Source of the DNA: Plakobranchus ocellatus
Lineage: Eukaryota > Mollusca > Gastropoda > Plakobranchidae
Reading direction: 5' to 3'
Length of the DNA stretch: 25,762 nucleotides
Assembly (NCBI GenBank): GCA_019648995.1
Contig: BLXT01004946.1
Location: 457,482 to 483,243 of the forward strand
Shown here: positions 9,704 through 19,604 of the stretch, one piece after another
Numbering within the stretch: the first letter of the stretch is position 1
Layout: each line of letters opens with the position of its first letter
Translations under genes and position numbers: made by a program
Notes under the pieces: generated by a model
The model's database searches: none
The model's input: only the letters and a program-made list of their open reading frames with translations
Told to the model about the DNA's origin: nothing

Positions 9704-11133
9704 TTAAGGCAGCATCTGTAGTGCTTTCTTGTGAAATAGCTCAAAACACTGGTCTGGACAGAGGCCAACATCGCAGCTGGAGCAGACTATATAGTTCTGT
9801 TGCAGATTTTTTGTTTTGGTATTATCTTTTGCTTGTATCAGATTGGGGAAATGACGAGCTGTTAGTCAAAGCATAACTGTGTCACCAATGTCTTTTATGA
9901 TGCACGTTAAAGTAATTGGAGCCCAAGCAACCAATTGCATTGCTGTATCTCTGTGGGACAATCTGTGAGGTAGAGCTTCAGAAGCCAAAAGAGAACATTT
10001 GTGGAGTATGTAGCTGTTCAGGACTGCCAGCATAAACATATGGAAGAAAGCCTTCTCCCACCACTTCAGAGTTCTTCTGAAAGAGTTGTATGACACCATC
10101 TGATTGCTGTGGTCTACTGCCCACATGAATTTGTTAAAATCTGCAACAGCATGAAGTCTTTCACAGTTACAGGGTTTGTTTTGCCTGTAGAAACCATAGA
10201 GTTGTTCTTGACTGAAGTGGTGATGTTGGCCCTCTTCAAATTTGGCAGCAAATCCTTTGGGGGACTGTTCTTCCTATTTAGGCATAGAGTCCCACAGTCC
10301 AGAGTCTTGTGCTGCTTGAGATTTGTGAAAAGGTCAGGACTTGTGTAGTAGTTGCCCACAAGTAGGGTCCTTCCCTCCTACAGATATAAAGTGATGAGTC
10401 TATTCACCACATCAAACGTTGCAGCATGACTGGAGCAAGGCCTCTTTCCTGTGTAAAATCCCAGGCTTGAACAGTAGCTGGTGTCACTGTTGCCAAACTC
10501 AAAATTTTTATTCCAAATTTATTGGGTCTGCCAAGATTATATATCTGAAAAGCCAGTGGTCCTCCCCATGCCACCATAGCCTTGTCAGTGGCAACGCGAG
10601 CTCCGACGATGTACGCCTTGTTTAAAGTTTTCCTGCAGCTAGGTCACAAAACTCTGTATTTTAAAAGTAAGGCCACAGTTTTTGTTCTCTCTTGGGGACT
10701 GTTCTTTATTGTCAGCCAGATGCAAGAAGATGCAAAAATCTGTCTCTCCTCATGATTTAACGGAAAAACGGCAGGTCATATAAAGGATGGCTGCTCCAAT
10801 ATTCCTCTATGTTCTCAATTACAAGGGGCTCATCGCAATGATGAGTCCAAAGAATGTCCACATTTCTTGAATGGTAGCATCAACCCATTTTTTTAACCTG
10901 GACTTGGGAGTTAAAGCCTTGGCTCTCAATGATTCAGCAGGGCTGTTTCTTAGGCAGTATTTCCTATCATGTTGTCATCAATCATCTGCTTAAGAAATTC
11001 CAGTAGGGATAAGTCCTCTTGATGTTTTGTAACACCTGAGTTTCCAGTGAAGGGCACAACAGTCTCCTCGTGCTCCTCATCAAAGTCCTCTTGTGTCAGT
11101 CTGTCTCTATGGACAGGTAAAACAGAACGTTCC
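9704..11133 (-). pseudogene. piggyBac-type transposase pseudogene
   Basis: A DDE transposase of the piggyBac superfamily (DDE_Tnp_1_7), read on the minus strand in several frames. From N to C: an acidic leader (RLTQEDFDEEHEETVV, 60 open codons to about 10950); a segment with MWTFFGLIIA, then EYWSSHPLYDLPFF and MRRDRFLHLL; a segment around 10365-10620 with TDKAMVAW, the first catalytic Asp, followed by RPNKFGIKI; NYYTSPDLF around 10340; AVDHSNQMVSY with RRTLKWWEKAFFHMFM (9866-10126), the third Asp; and a Cys-rich tail (VCSSCDVGLCPDQCFELFH) to a stop at 9704-9706. The second catalytic Asp is Gly (GNYYTS instead of DN). Frameshifts and stops separate the parts, so it is inactive. It lies antisense in a host intron. 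No TTAA-flanked terminal repeats were found. Confidence 0.85.
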
Positions 11134-11184
11134 TAACTTCCTGACAGGCACAGGCTCTTTGATGTCTTCTACAGGGTCCCCAAT

Positions 11185-11249
11185 GGGTCGGGAAATTTGG
11201 AAAAAGTCAGGAATTTTGTGATGGGTTGGGAACTTGGGGAAAAGTCAGG
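11185..11249 (+). repeat. Two tandem ~27-bp units of a dispersed repeat
   Basis: GGGTCGGGAAATTTGG with AAAAAGTCAGG (11185-11211) is followed, 38 bases later, by the similar GGGTTGGGAACTTGGGG with AAAAGTCAGG (11223-11249). The sequence up to about 11400 is less AT-rich and open in both strands (66-67 codons), but no protein is recognised; it is probably part of a longer dispersed repeat. Confidence 0.45.
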
Positions 11250-11423
11250 AAAAGCAAAATCAATCCCCCAAAATCCGATTTTTATTTGGATGGCCGCTTG
11301 TGCTATTTTTTTCCCCTTTGATAAGCCTATTGACGAGATATCGGGGCCGATCCTACAACACCTAAGCAGCACTGCCGAGTGCTATCATTCGCCTTGAGCA
11401 GTCAAGTAAAAAGTGATGATCAC

Positions 11424-11450
11424 AAAAAAAAAAAAAGAAAAAAAAAAAAA
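11424..11450 (+). repeat. Poly(A) tract
   Basis: A run of 13 A, one G and 13 A. On the plus strand this could be the tail of a retroposed sequence ending here, perhaps the repeat at 11185-11400, but no flanking duplication was found. Confidence 0.5.
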
Positions 11451-12764
11451 GATAGGTATATAAATAATAGTAGGTACCACAAGTGCTCGCCTGTGAGCGG
11501 TGCAAAACCTGACCATCTCAGCTCACCATGATATTTCTTACGACTTTGACGTTTGATTTTGTATCAATAAAAATGTTTAGACTGAATAAAACATATCATT
11601 GTGTTTGTTATTCTTTTTTCTTTTGTTTCATGTACAGTTTTGAAAACAATTTTACTATTAGAGGTTTAGATTTGAGAGTGAGAAGTTGGTGTAGTAACAG
11701 CCACTAGCATCACGGCACACCCTGAAAAATAAATATGTTTCTGAGGAGCTCTCTTTAAACTTTTTTTTTTAATCAGCAAAAGTGGCTCAAAGTACTAGAT
11801 TAGTTCTTCAGAAAAAAGGAGATGCACTTTATTTTGGTTCCAGGTGAGGCTGAGTTAATTGATATTAAAATTTGTTGAGAGCGAGAATAAAGAAAAATAT
11901 TGACAGCAATACTTGAAAATCGAGAAAAAAAATTTACTTCACCACATACCATTTGAAACAGCATTTTATTTCCTTTATATATATATATAATTTTCAACAC
12001 AATATCCATTATGCTGGCCTTTGGCTTTTAAGTTAAATGAGATGCCCACCTGTTTTATTTCACCAATTTTGTTAAGCCTGTGAAAAGCCTGACCTTTAGA
12101 TCTCAATACTGGAGTGGGCCATGCGAATACCCATTTCTTATAATGTCGGCGTCTGGGGAAAATTACCTTCATGAGTAAGTGTTTGATTGTTTTACATCTA
12201 GTCAAATAAATTAAAATTCTATTTTTAATTTTTTTCAAATCAATATTTTTAATTGCGTATGCTCATTTAATCCTGATTCGAGAAGTGTTGAAAAGCACCA
12301 TGTTTGAGATGCTGAATACCCAAAATATAATTTAGCAAAGATAGTGAAAAGAACAAACTCTTGCTCTGTTTGCTGGAATTAGGGCCCAAGCATGAATATT
12401 CATGTTCTCGTAAACTATTAGATCTAGGTTTGTGTTGCTATAGTACACCAGCTCCCTTCAATTCTCAAACAAACTATAAAGAGAAAAAAATATCCAAATT
12501 GTCTCTTAACAAAAATGAAGAATCATGTTGGGTTGTGGTGGGCAAGTCCAGACCTACTTTCCTTTTTTCTTCTAATCCTATCCCTAGCAGTAGGCCCAAC
12601 ACTTCTTATTTTTCTTTGATCTTGCTTCAGAGTTGCTTCAGGGCTTGAACCAGAACTCTCAGAGTTGCATGACCATTTTCTGAAGACTGGAGAGCCACGC
12701 CTCTTACTTTATTAACTGGCCCTACACAGGAAGCTTTACTTCAGCAGTTCTGCCTCAGAGAGGA
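11451..12764. other. Intronic stretch, nothing recognised
   Basis: AT-rich, with a (TA) run at about 11978-11989. Open frames at 11800-12009, 11975-12238 (both -) and 12361-12648 (+) show no domains, no splice context consistent with the host gene and ordinary spacer composition; I leave them uncalled. Confidence 0.4.
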
Positions 12765-12779
12765 CCATACTTCATCATG
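12765..12779. repeat. Target-site duplication, left copy
   Basis: CCATACTTCATCATG, repeated perfectly at 12931-12945. The two copies sit exactly at the borders of the SINE between them. Confidence 0.85.
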
Positions 12780-12930
12780 AGTTTTTGTATATAGCCAGTC
12801 CACAACAAGGTGATCTCAGGCTTTAAGGCCCTTCGTCAGGCCGGGGCGCCGATGGCAGGCTCAAACCCGCGACAGAAGGGTCCCTGCAGATCTCAAAGCG
12901 GACTCACAAGCCACTGTGCCACCGATGCCC
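12780..12930 (-). repeat. Full-length tRNA-Ser-like SINE, minus strand
   Basis: A 151-base SINE read on the minus strand starts GGGCATCGG at 12930 and ends TATATACAAAAACT at 12780. Box A TGGCACAGTGGC is at 12910-12921 and box B GGTTTGAGCC around 12858-12868. The anticodon-loop region TTTGAGA places TGA at 12893-12895, and the long stretch between the anticodon arm and box B fits the long variable arm of tRNA-Ser, so descent from tRNA-Ser(TGA) is likely. The non-tRNA tail holds CGGCCTGACGAAGGGCC and CCTGAGATCACCTTG. A perfect 15-bp target-site duplication flanks it, which fits LINE-style insertion. Transcription would be by RNA polymerase III from the internal boxes. Confidence 0.85.
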
Positions 12931-12945
12931 CCATACTTCATCATG
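12931..12945. repeat. Target-site duplication, right copy
   Basis: CCATACTTCATCATG, identical to 12765-12779. It marks the 5' border of the minus-strand SINE. Confidence 0.85.
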
Positions 12946-13361
12946 GAATGCAGTTAGTGACTAAAGCAGTCTTTATTTTTATTAGCAGTATTTTATATTA
13001 CATACAAGCTTTTATTTTGCTTGCAATAGTTGTTAGAAAAAATGAGTAACCCAAACAAAGAAAATAAGAAATAAAAAACAGAAGAGGCTAGGGAGACCCC
13101 AAATGAATAATCCACATGACATGCAATAGTATTGCTCAACAAGACTTGTCATTACATCGCTGTTGTGCACTTGTTGAAAAGATTTGAGTCTGATTCAGTA
13201 AACAGTGGAGATTGGTGTTAGTGGCAACATGCAAAGTCAAACAATTAAAATGACATCTAGCACAATCAAATGATGTTGACATTGAAAATCTGGAGTTGAA
13301 TAATTACCAAAAATGTTATTTCATATTTTGTTGTGGTCTTCCTACAAATTGGGTAAAACAT
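12946..13361. other. Intronic stretch, nothing recognised
   Basis: AT-rich sequence without a convincing open frame, repeat or RNA gene. Confidence 0.45.
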
Positions 13362-13434
13362 TGATTAAGCCAGGACTCGAACCCACAATGTTCTGCTTGT
13401 AGGCGGATGTGATAATCACTACACTCTAGAAATT
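13362..13434 (-). repeat. tRNA-Val-like pseudogene or SINE head
   Basis: The minus strand reads TTTCTAGAGTGTAGTG, then ATTATCACATCCGCC, a loop CTACAAG, and GTGGGTTCGAGTCC. The first 45 bases follow the layout of a metazoan tRNA-Val, with the TAGTGTAGTG-type D arm and the TTATCAC word. The T stem does not pair and the anticodon loop is one base short, so it is not a working tRNA. It is either a tRNA pseudogene or the head of another SINE family. Confidence 0.6.
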
Positions 13435-14006
13435 ACAAGTAAGGCAGAGTAATTTTGCAATTCTCATAAAAGAGAATCTTGTGGGCCTGGATGTATGCAG
13501 AACCTATTATGTATTTGGAAAGAGAGGTTAGACTATTGTCTTTATTCCAATGGTTTTTGTGGTTGGCTTTAAATGTTCTTGTTGGGTTTTTGTTGATTTT
13601 TATCAAGACACATTGGCCAAATGCAAATTCAGTATTATTCTCAAGAGCAAAGCTAGAAACTAGTCTATATCTAGATTTTAGTGAGACTAGAGACTAGATC
13701 TAGATTAGATCTAGGTCTAGGTCAAAGTTGGCAAGACTTTTGAATGCACACGTAAGGGAAGAAAAAAAAAAAACTGCTGCTTCTCTTCCTGAAAACTTAG
13801 GATGATTAAAATTGTTGAAATTAGAAGTTTTAATAACATAGAGGGAGTGGATACAACGCAAGGAGAATACTTCTGGGGTTTCTCTAGCTTCGATGGCTAG
13901 ATGTACCCCGTTGGGGGTTTGGCTAGACACTTTGAAAAAGAAAAATAAAAAGCATACAAAACAGTAGCTTCCAAGCTGAGACCTACGATTACTAGCAACA
14001 ATTTGA
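13435..14006. other. Intronic stretch, nothing recognised
   Basis: Contains a dense cluster of CTAGATCTAG-type words at 13660-13725. Open frames at 13479-13697 (+), 13700-13930 (-) and 13897-14094 (-) have no recognisable domain. Confidence 0.4.
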
Positions 14007-14392
14007 TTAACCCTATCCGTATGTGTTGGGTAATTTTGTTACCCCAAGGCTTGACTTTAATTTTTTGAAAATACTTAAAATACTTTTCTTTCACCTATTA
14101 AGTATTCCTCAAAAATTCAATTTGACATATGATTACATAATAATGATTGACAGAAAATCAATATTGAACTGACCTGAGGTCATTTCCGAAACCTTCGATT
14201 ATTTTTTACTATGTAAAGTATGAGGTGATTTTGTTACCCCGGACGTATGGGTAGGCATATACAGATTTTTTTACTATACGGTATGGGGGCACGCAGTTAC
14301 CTCACACGTATGGATAAAACTATATTGCTTTTAAAATGTCAGTTACCCCTGACGTACAGATGCTATAATAAAACACCTCATATGGATAGGAT
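14007..14392. repeat. Element with inverted ends and GTTACCCC subrepeats
   Basis: The left end (14009 onward) carries CCCTATCCGTATGTG, and the right end (14373-14390) carries CACCTCATATGGATAGG in inverse orientation. Between them the unit GTTACCCC-n-GACGTATGG recurs at 14233-14255, 14296-14316 and 14342-14362 in the right-end orientation, and GGGTAATTTTGTTACCCC is itself palindrome-like at the left. No open frame. This looks like a non-autonomous foldback or MITE-like element; no target duplication was identified, so borders are approximate. Confidence 0.5.
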
Positions 14393-14545
14393 AAAAGTGA
14401 AGGATTAAGAACAGGCAGGCAATGTTCATGGAAATTGTAATACTTGCTTCAAGTGAATGTGTGAAGTTCATATTTTATTTTATTTTACTTTTTTGTCAAA
14501 AATGGAGCTAATTGATTGTATTGACTATTTTCTACTTTTTCCGCC

Positions 14546-14938
14546 ATGTGCGGTGCTACTGCTACTGCTGTGCAGACTGTCTGCCACTTGCTGGCTGATA
14601 AGGCTGTGACTGCTGTCCAACATTTCAAAAGAGATGACTCTGTGAAAGATCCAGTTCCCAAAGGCTAAGCTCATCGCATGCAGACTGCACTGAGGCTCAT
14701 TGAAGATGGGAAAGAGGAAAACAGAGATGCAAGAGTTAAGAAGAGAGCTCTGTTGGGTGCATGTCTGGAGAAAAAAACAACTGAAACGTAAGAAAAGGAG
14801 AAACTGCCGCAGTAAGAGATTTCAGAGGAACCATCCACATCCAGCAGGCAAATCAAGAGAAAGGATCTTGAAAAGACTAAGCAAGCGTTGGTCCTGCAGA
14901 TGAAAGACAAGCTGACAGAGTGTGAACAAAAAAGATAG
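14546..14938 (+). pseudogene. Decayed ORF of unknown origin, four in-frame stops
   Basis: Starting at an ATG in a good context (GCCATGT), one frame stays protein-like for 131 codons: MCGATATAVQTVCHLLADKA, then VQHFKRDD, ALRLIEDGKEENRDARVKK, and LEKTKQALVLQMKDKLTECE before TAG at 14936. Three earlier stops (TAA, TAA, TAA) interrupt it without changing frame, which suggests a once-coding sequence that decayed by substitution. The segments are helical and charged. I do not recognise the family. It could be a processed pseudogene or the remains of a transposon-encoded accessory protein. It lies in the sense direction in the host intron. Confidence 0.45.
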
Positions 14939-15072
14939 CAGCTGACAGTGATAGTATGAGCAACAACTATCTATGGCCTCAACATCAAGCAGCAGAGTTA
15001 GAGGTTATTGAGCGGCAACAGTCAGTGAATACTATGCAGACCAGTTTCTTTGGAAGGAAGTAAGGAAGTGTA

Positions 15073-15277
15073 AGTGTGAAGTAAATATCTATCAGGAGCA
15101 TTTTCAACTGTGTGTGTGAAATCTGAGTTCCCAGCATTCATGTTGAAGAGACAAACAGAAATGTGATAGACACAAGAGCATTTTCAACTTGTGTATGAAA
15201 TCAGAGTTCCCTGTAGACTTCTCTGGTGATGAGACAAACAGGAGTGTGGTAGGCACAAGTGTGACGTAAATATCTAT
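15073..15277 (+). repeat. Tandem duplication, ~80-bp unit
   Basis: GAGCATTTTCAAC begins two diverged tandem units, 15096-15175 and 15176-15257, each ending in a CACAA word and sharing GAGACAAACAG. The word AGTGTGANGTAAATATCTAT occurs before the first unit (15073-15092) and after the second (15258-15277). Confidence 0.7.
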
Positions 15278-15530
15278 AGAAATCTAGGTCCTACATTCCA
15301 GTCCAACATTCTTAATGTGGAGTGAAAAATCGCTTTTAAGCATTTTATACAACACTAAATTCTGCTTCTAGCTGCCAGGAGAGGCCTCCAAAATGCTTTA
15401 AATTTGTGAAGAGCGGTTTTTGGCTGCTGGGCTTCACCCCCTTGGGAACCCCAGCAAGGCGATGTCCCTGCACCCCACTAAGGCCTAGGTGGCAGTGTTT
15501 TTTCACACAAGCAATTCCCATGCTTGTCAC

Positions 15531-15622
15531 CACCATCCTTATCATCAATATTGTCATCATCATCATCATCAATATTATTGTCATTACTACCATTGCCTAA
15601 TGATTGTCATCATCACCATGAA
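15531..15622 (+). repeat. Imperfect (ATC)n microsatellite
   Basis: CATCATCATCATCATC at its core, flanked by decayed TTGTCAT and ATCACC words. The open frames on both strands here are by-products of the repeat. Confidence 0.75.
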
Positions 15623-16748
15623 TACCACTGCATATGCATCCCAGGCTTTCAAGTATTTTTTTTTTTAACATAGTAAGTACCTGTTAATGTTTTCTTCCCT
15701 CAAGAGCCATTAGGTGAAAAGATACACATCAAGAGACAAGGACACAAAATCTATATTTTTAATGGCTCAGTTTTCATACATCCACACAACCAGTATAGTC
15801 ATATCAGTCCACTGAACTATATTTCCATTATCCTAGGCCTACTAGACCTAGATCCAAACACAAGTAACATATACAAGAAAAACTTAAGATTTATTTCGTC
15901 TAATGCCATTAATCTTTCAAGACAGATTTTTTTTTTGGTGCAGACAAAATTCCTGCCAAAGAAACAAGAACAGAGAGACCTGTCGATATATCGGCATACA
16001 TATGAATGAGGGCAAAAATTAGCACCGATATATTGGCATACAACTGGAATGAGTAGAAAGCGATATTGCATATAATAAAATTAATGTTAGCTTTAAAATG
16101 CGCCTATCAAAGGCAATCCATTTTCACTACTTTCAGAACTTGCTTTGCTGGCAAATCAATAAGGAATGGCCTTATTGATTTACTTATGCATTAGGCCCTA
16201 TTGCCAGCAATTAATTTGTAGTAATTGTACTATACAAAAGAGACGGTAGAAAAGGACTCGGGCACAATAAGTGTTTAGTTAGTTTGGCGAGGATTAACAT
16301 CCTGTTCTATGCTTCAATTTCTGCTACACATGTGCTCCAAAAAAATCAGGGGGCTAATGTTGGAGAGGATGCAAATTCTATTGCTGAGATTTTAAGGAAA
16401 AAGCAACTGTTATTGGTAATGCAACATGGGGCAAAGGCGCAAACAGATTTTATAAAATAAAATAAAAACAATTGACCAAAAAACAGACATTAGAACCGAT
16501 TGTTGACAGTATAGTAGATGAACTTATGAATTGATGTCCTTTTCAATTACCCCAAGACATTGACTGATATCCGAAGTTACTTATTGTGGAGTGGTTTTTT
16601 TTTTAAATTGCACTTCCCAGGGCTCTCAGAAGTTTTGCTATCGATGTTCTCCTCTCTAACTGACTTTTATACTAGCTAGAAAGCCAAGGACAAAAGTGAT
16701 AACTACACCATGGCTCTTTTAGTTTTGAATTGTTCTGTTGTATTGCAG
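15623..16748. other. End of large intron; short direct repeat only
   Basis: AT-rich. A 27-28-bp diverged direct repeat is present: CGATATATCGGCATACAT with ATGAATGAG (15984-16010) and CGATATATTGGCATACAAC with TGGAATGAG (16026-16053). The sequence runs to the TGTTGTATTGCAG acceptor before 16749. No other feature seen. Confidence 0.5.
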
Positions 16749-16888
16749 GAGATGAGAGAGTTGTGTGTTGGAGGAAAAGATTGAAAATTCTAAGACCGAT
16801 AGGAAATACTGAAATCAGTTTACTGGAGCCTTCATTGTATGAATCAATGCTTTTAAATCGCCTTGCGGACTTTGCATCTTTACAAAGG
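16749..16888 (+). CDS. Exon 3 of unknown plus-strand gene
   Basis: After a pyrimidine-rich acceptor (GTTGTATTGCAG) the first two bases complete a Gly codon started by exon 2. The frame then reads DERVVCWRKRLKILRPIGNT, LLEPSLYESMLLNRLADFAS and LQR, and ends in phase 0 at AAAGG before GTAAAT. The middle is leucine-rich and helical, with no membrane segment. Phase agreement with exons on both sides is the main support for including it. Family not recognised. Confidence 0.7.
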
Positions 16889-17560
16889 GTAAATTTCATT
16901 TTAAAAATTGACTGAAAAGAATGGAATAAATGTAAATAAAACAAAATAGCGAGATTTTTGTTGTCAGTTGACAAAATATATCAAAACCCAGTGATATTTA
17001 TGATACATCTCTAATGATTTCAACCTCTACACCTTATCCTACCTCAGATGTAGCCATGTTTACAAAAATTTACTTCATTAAGGCTTTGTAACTTTTTTTT
17101 AAGCTTTTTTCTAAGCTTTTTTCTTGAAGTAGACAAATCTGTTTGGAATCTCATACGATGCTGCTTATATATAACCATGTAAAGAATAACCTCTTAGATG
17201 TAGTTTTTATTGTGAGGTGTATTAATTTAAATGATACTTTGTTTGAGAGTGATCAGGTAATCCAAGATTGCTAAGCCATGATTTATGTAAAAAATGGGTG
17301 CTCTGATTCAAAGCACAGAAAAATGTGCAAACAAGAACTCGAGTAGTTATTTCTTTGGTAATGCAATCAGCAAAGAGAGCTACAGTAGAGACAGTTAGAG
17401 CCAACATAAGTAAAAGGAGCTAATGAACAACACATCAAAGAAAAATACAAAAATGTAACATTGTTTGTAGGCTCATTCTTTGAAAATTGGAAAATTTAAC
17501 AAACACACCCAAATTAAATCAATTCTTTATGCCATTTGCTTGTATTCTTATGTTGCACAG
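16889..17560 (+). other. Intron (672 bases)
   Basis: Phase-0 intron from GTAAAT to TTATGTTGCACAG. It is AT-rich with a duplicated TTTTTTCTAAGC word near 17100. The minus-strand frame at 17222-17407 is not supported. Confidence 0.6.
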
Positions 17561-17744
17561 GATGTTGATGTGTATGATACGCTCTTCCCAGTAAAGTTTG
17601 GTACCACATTAGAACCTGTATCCAGCAAACCCCCTGACACCATACTCATTGAAAGCAGCAGTAAGAAGAATCTAGTGAGCTATGGAAACTCTTTAGGCAA
17701 GATGCTCCTAGCAGCCACAAAAGCGATTCCCATCAATGAGCAAG
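17561..17744 (+). CDS. Exon 4 of unknown plus-strand gene
   Basis: A strong acceptor (TTCTTATGTTGCACAG) precedes DVDVYDTLFPVKFGTTLEPV, then SSKPPDTILIESSSKKNLVS and YGNSLGKMLLAATKAIPINE. The exon starts in phase 0 and ends in phase 1 at GAGCAAG before GTAGTT. The Pro/Ser/Lys-rich middle suggests a flexible region followed by a helix. This is one of the clearest exons because the reading frame is open well past both sites and the composition changes sharply at the donor. Family not recognised. Confidence 0.75.
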
Positions 17745-18491
17745 GTAGTTGGCTTTTCAGAAGTGTTTCTATCTCTCACTTATTCAAATTAGGTTTTGGA
17801 AAGACCAATAATGGAAAAATTAAATTACTAGTACACTGTAAAAATGACAACATCTGGGTAGCTCTTTTAATAAATGAAATATAAGATTTAGATTGAAAGA
17901 ATATTTTACTCCTTATACATGTGGAAATAAAAAAAAATAAGCCAGTTTATATATTTTGTGTTGAACTTTTCACTTGTATTGTATTTGAATTTGGTTTTAT
18001 AATCCAACTTTGTTTTAGTTTCCTCTTGACAATAACACCTTGCACACAGCAGCTTGTTTGGAAGAAATCCCTGACAGTATTTCTATTCTTGAACCTAATG
18101 TATAATCAAACTGTAGGAAGATCTTCTTGTTGGACAAGTATCTGCTGACCCTTTAAGGTTTTTTGTATGTTTTAATTTTTTTCTAAATATATTTTCCCGT
18201 GTGTTACAAGGGATCAGCCATTTTCTCTAGGAGCTAATACCATTTAGCACACGGGATCATCTTTAAAATTTTGTATCTCAAATGTTTGATCTACCGCCTC
18301 AGAGAAACATCGTAGCTTCGCTCTTTTGTAGGGGGGGAGGGAAAGCCATTATTCTTTTTTGAGATTTTTTTTTTCCCCCGAGACCACCTTTGCAAGTCAA
18401 CAACACTCTAGATCTGCACCTAGATTCAGTAGATATCAAAGATTTTTGTTCGTCTTGAAGCATTGAAATAAATATACTCTTGCTGTAAAAC
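17745..18491. other. Start of 4.4-kb intron; one inverted repeat
   Basis: TCCCGTGTGTTACAA (18195-18209) and TTAGCACACGGGA (18243-18255) form an imperfect inverted repeat around a 33-base loop. Otherwise AT-rich; the open frame at 17921-18148 is chance-like. Confidence 0.4.
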
Positions 18492-18896
18492 GATGAAAAT
18501 GACTGAAAGAAACCAGTTGGAAATGTTCAAAAAGATTCAGAAGATCTTTATGACTCTGTCAAAGATCGGAGTTCACACCAATGCCTAAAAAATCACGAGG
18601 AGTTGTAGTCAGAGACTTCAGGATCTGACCCTGACCTTCAAGCATCTATAGACTGTGGCTCTAAATCTAAACATAACAATCTATCCCCACAACCAAAAGT
18701 AAGGAAAAGACAAGGCTATAGATTATCAGTCTAAAATCTACAACTGATAATTGATAAGTCCAGGGATTGTTCTAGAGTAGATCTAGTGGCTACTGATGGC
18801 AACATAGAGTATATATCTAACTCTAGTGAAGACAAAGATAATGAAGATAGATTTACATCTTATATTAATTTTTTGTATTGCGAGTTGTATGTTTGA
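18492..18896 (+). pseudogene. Decayed acidic ORF of unknown origin
   Basis: One frame stays strikingly protein-like for 134 codons, broken only by TGA (18504), TAG (18606) and TAA (18732) before the final TGA at 18894. It is rich in Ser, Asp, Glu and Lys: VQKDSEDLYDSVKDRSSH, SETSGSDPDLQASIDCGSKS, PQPKVRKRQGYRL, then VATDGNIEYISNSSEDKDNE. Such acidic, Ser-rich stretches are typical of disordered N-terminal regions, for example of piggyBac-type transposases or of nuclear proteins, but there is no domain to decide. It is either a relic of a mobile element or a processed pseudogene. It lies in the sense direction in the intron. Confidence 0.4.
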
Positions 18897-19604
18897 AACG
18901 CAAAACTTTCCTCTTACATTCCCTCAGTGATAACAGATAAAAGACACATTGTGATTTTTAAAGATATTTTTTTTTCTGAACTGAAGCCTTGCACACCAGT
19001 TTTTTTTTTCCCGGCAGAACAATTGTCAAAACTAAAAAAAAAAACCATTAAAAATAAAGCATTTTGTCATGGGCAGTTTCTTGTCTGAGGGCTCTGCTGC
19101 TTTGCTTTCACTTCCTATCATTATTGACACAGATTTGAGGAGGGCAATAAGAATACTTTTATGGACCATACAGGTCGATTATCAATAAAAATTTGTTACA
19201 TTTGCTTTTTTAATGGAAATGAAATACCTGTTATATGAAATCCAGTATCATAAAACGGTTATGAAGAGTCACAACCCCTTACAGTTAAAACTGAAACCAA
19301 GCTCAAGCAAACAATTAAGAGGCAAGTGCCCTTTCAAAAAGAAGAAATGGTTTGAAGCAAGTAATATGGATGTAAATTAAAATTTTAATGAGCAAAGACA
19401 TTTCAAATGCTTGATAAATATGATGTGACTTCAGAAGATTTAAACTAAAAAGATTCAATCCAAGTATTTTGTTTCAATCTTCTAAGATGGAATCACTTTT
19501 TCCTAGCATCTAAAGTGCCTCACTAGGTCAAAATACCAGCTGAAAGTTTTCTTTATAAAAAGTACCTTTTATCTTCTTATTGTGATGTTGACTCATCACA
19601 TTTG
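18897..19604. other. Intronic stretch next to LINE 3' end
   Basis: AT-rich with several T- and A-runs. On the minus strand this holds whatever remains of the 3'UTR and tail of the retrotransposon whose ORF stops at 19605-19607; no clear poly(A) tail or simple-repeat tail was identified. Confidence 0.4.

Noticed and set aside
12361..12648. 95-codon plus-strand frame
   Set aside because: Frame does not fit the phase of exons 2 and 3, lacks flanking splice sites and shows no domain.
14671..14910. Open frames on both strands over the decayed ORF (14700-14903 + and 14671-14910 -)
   Set aside because: They are out of frame with the protein-like reading and have skewed Arg/Lys or Ser/Phe content.
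15345..15600. Two overlapping frames rich in Met, Ile and Val
   Set aside because: Products of the (ATC)n microsatellite.
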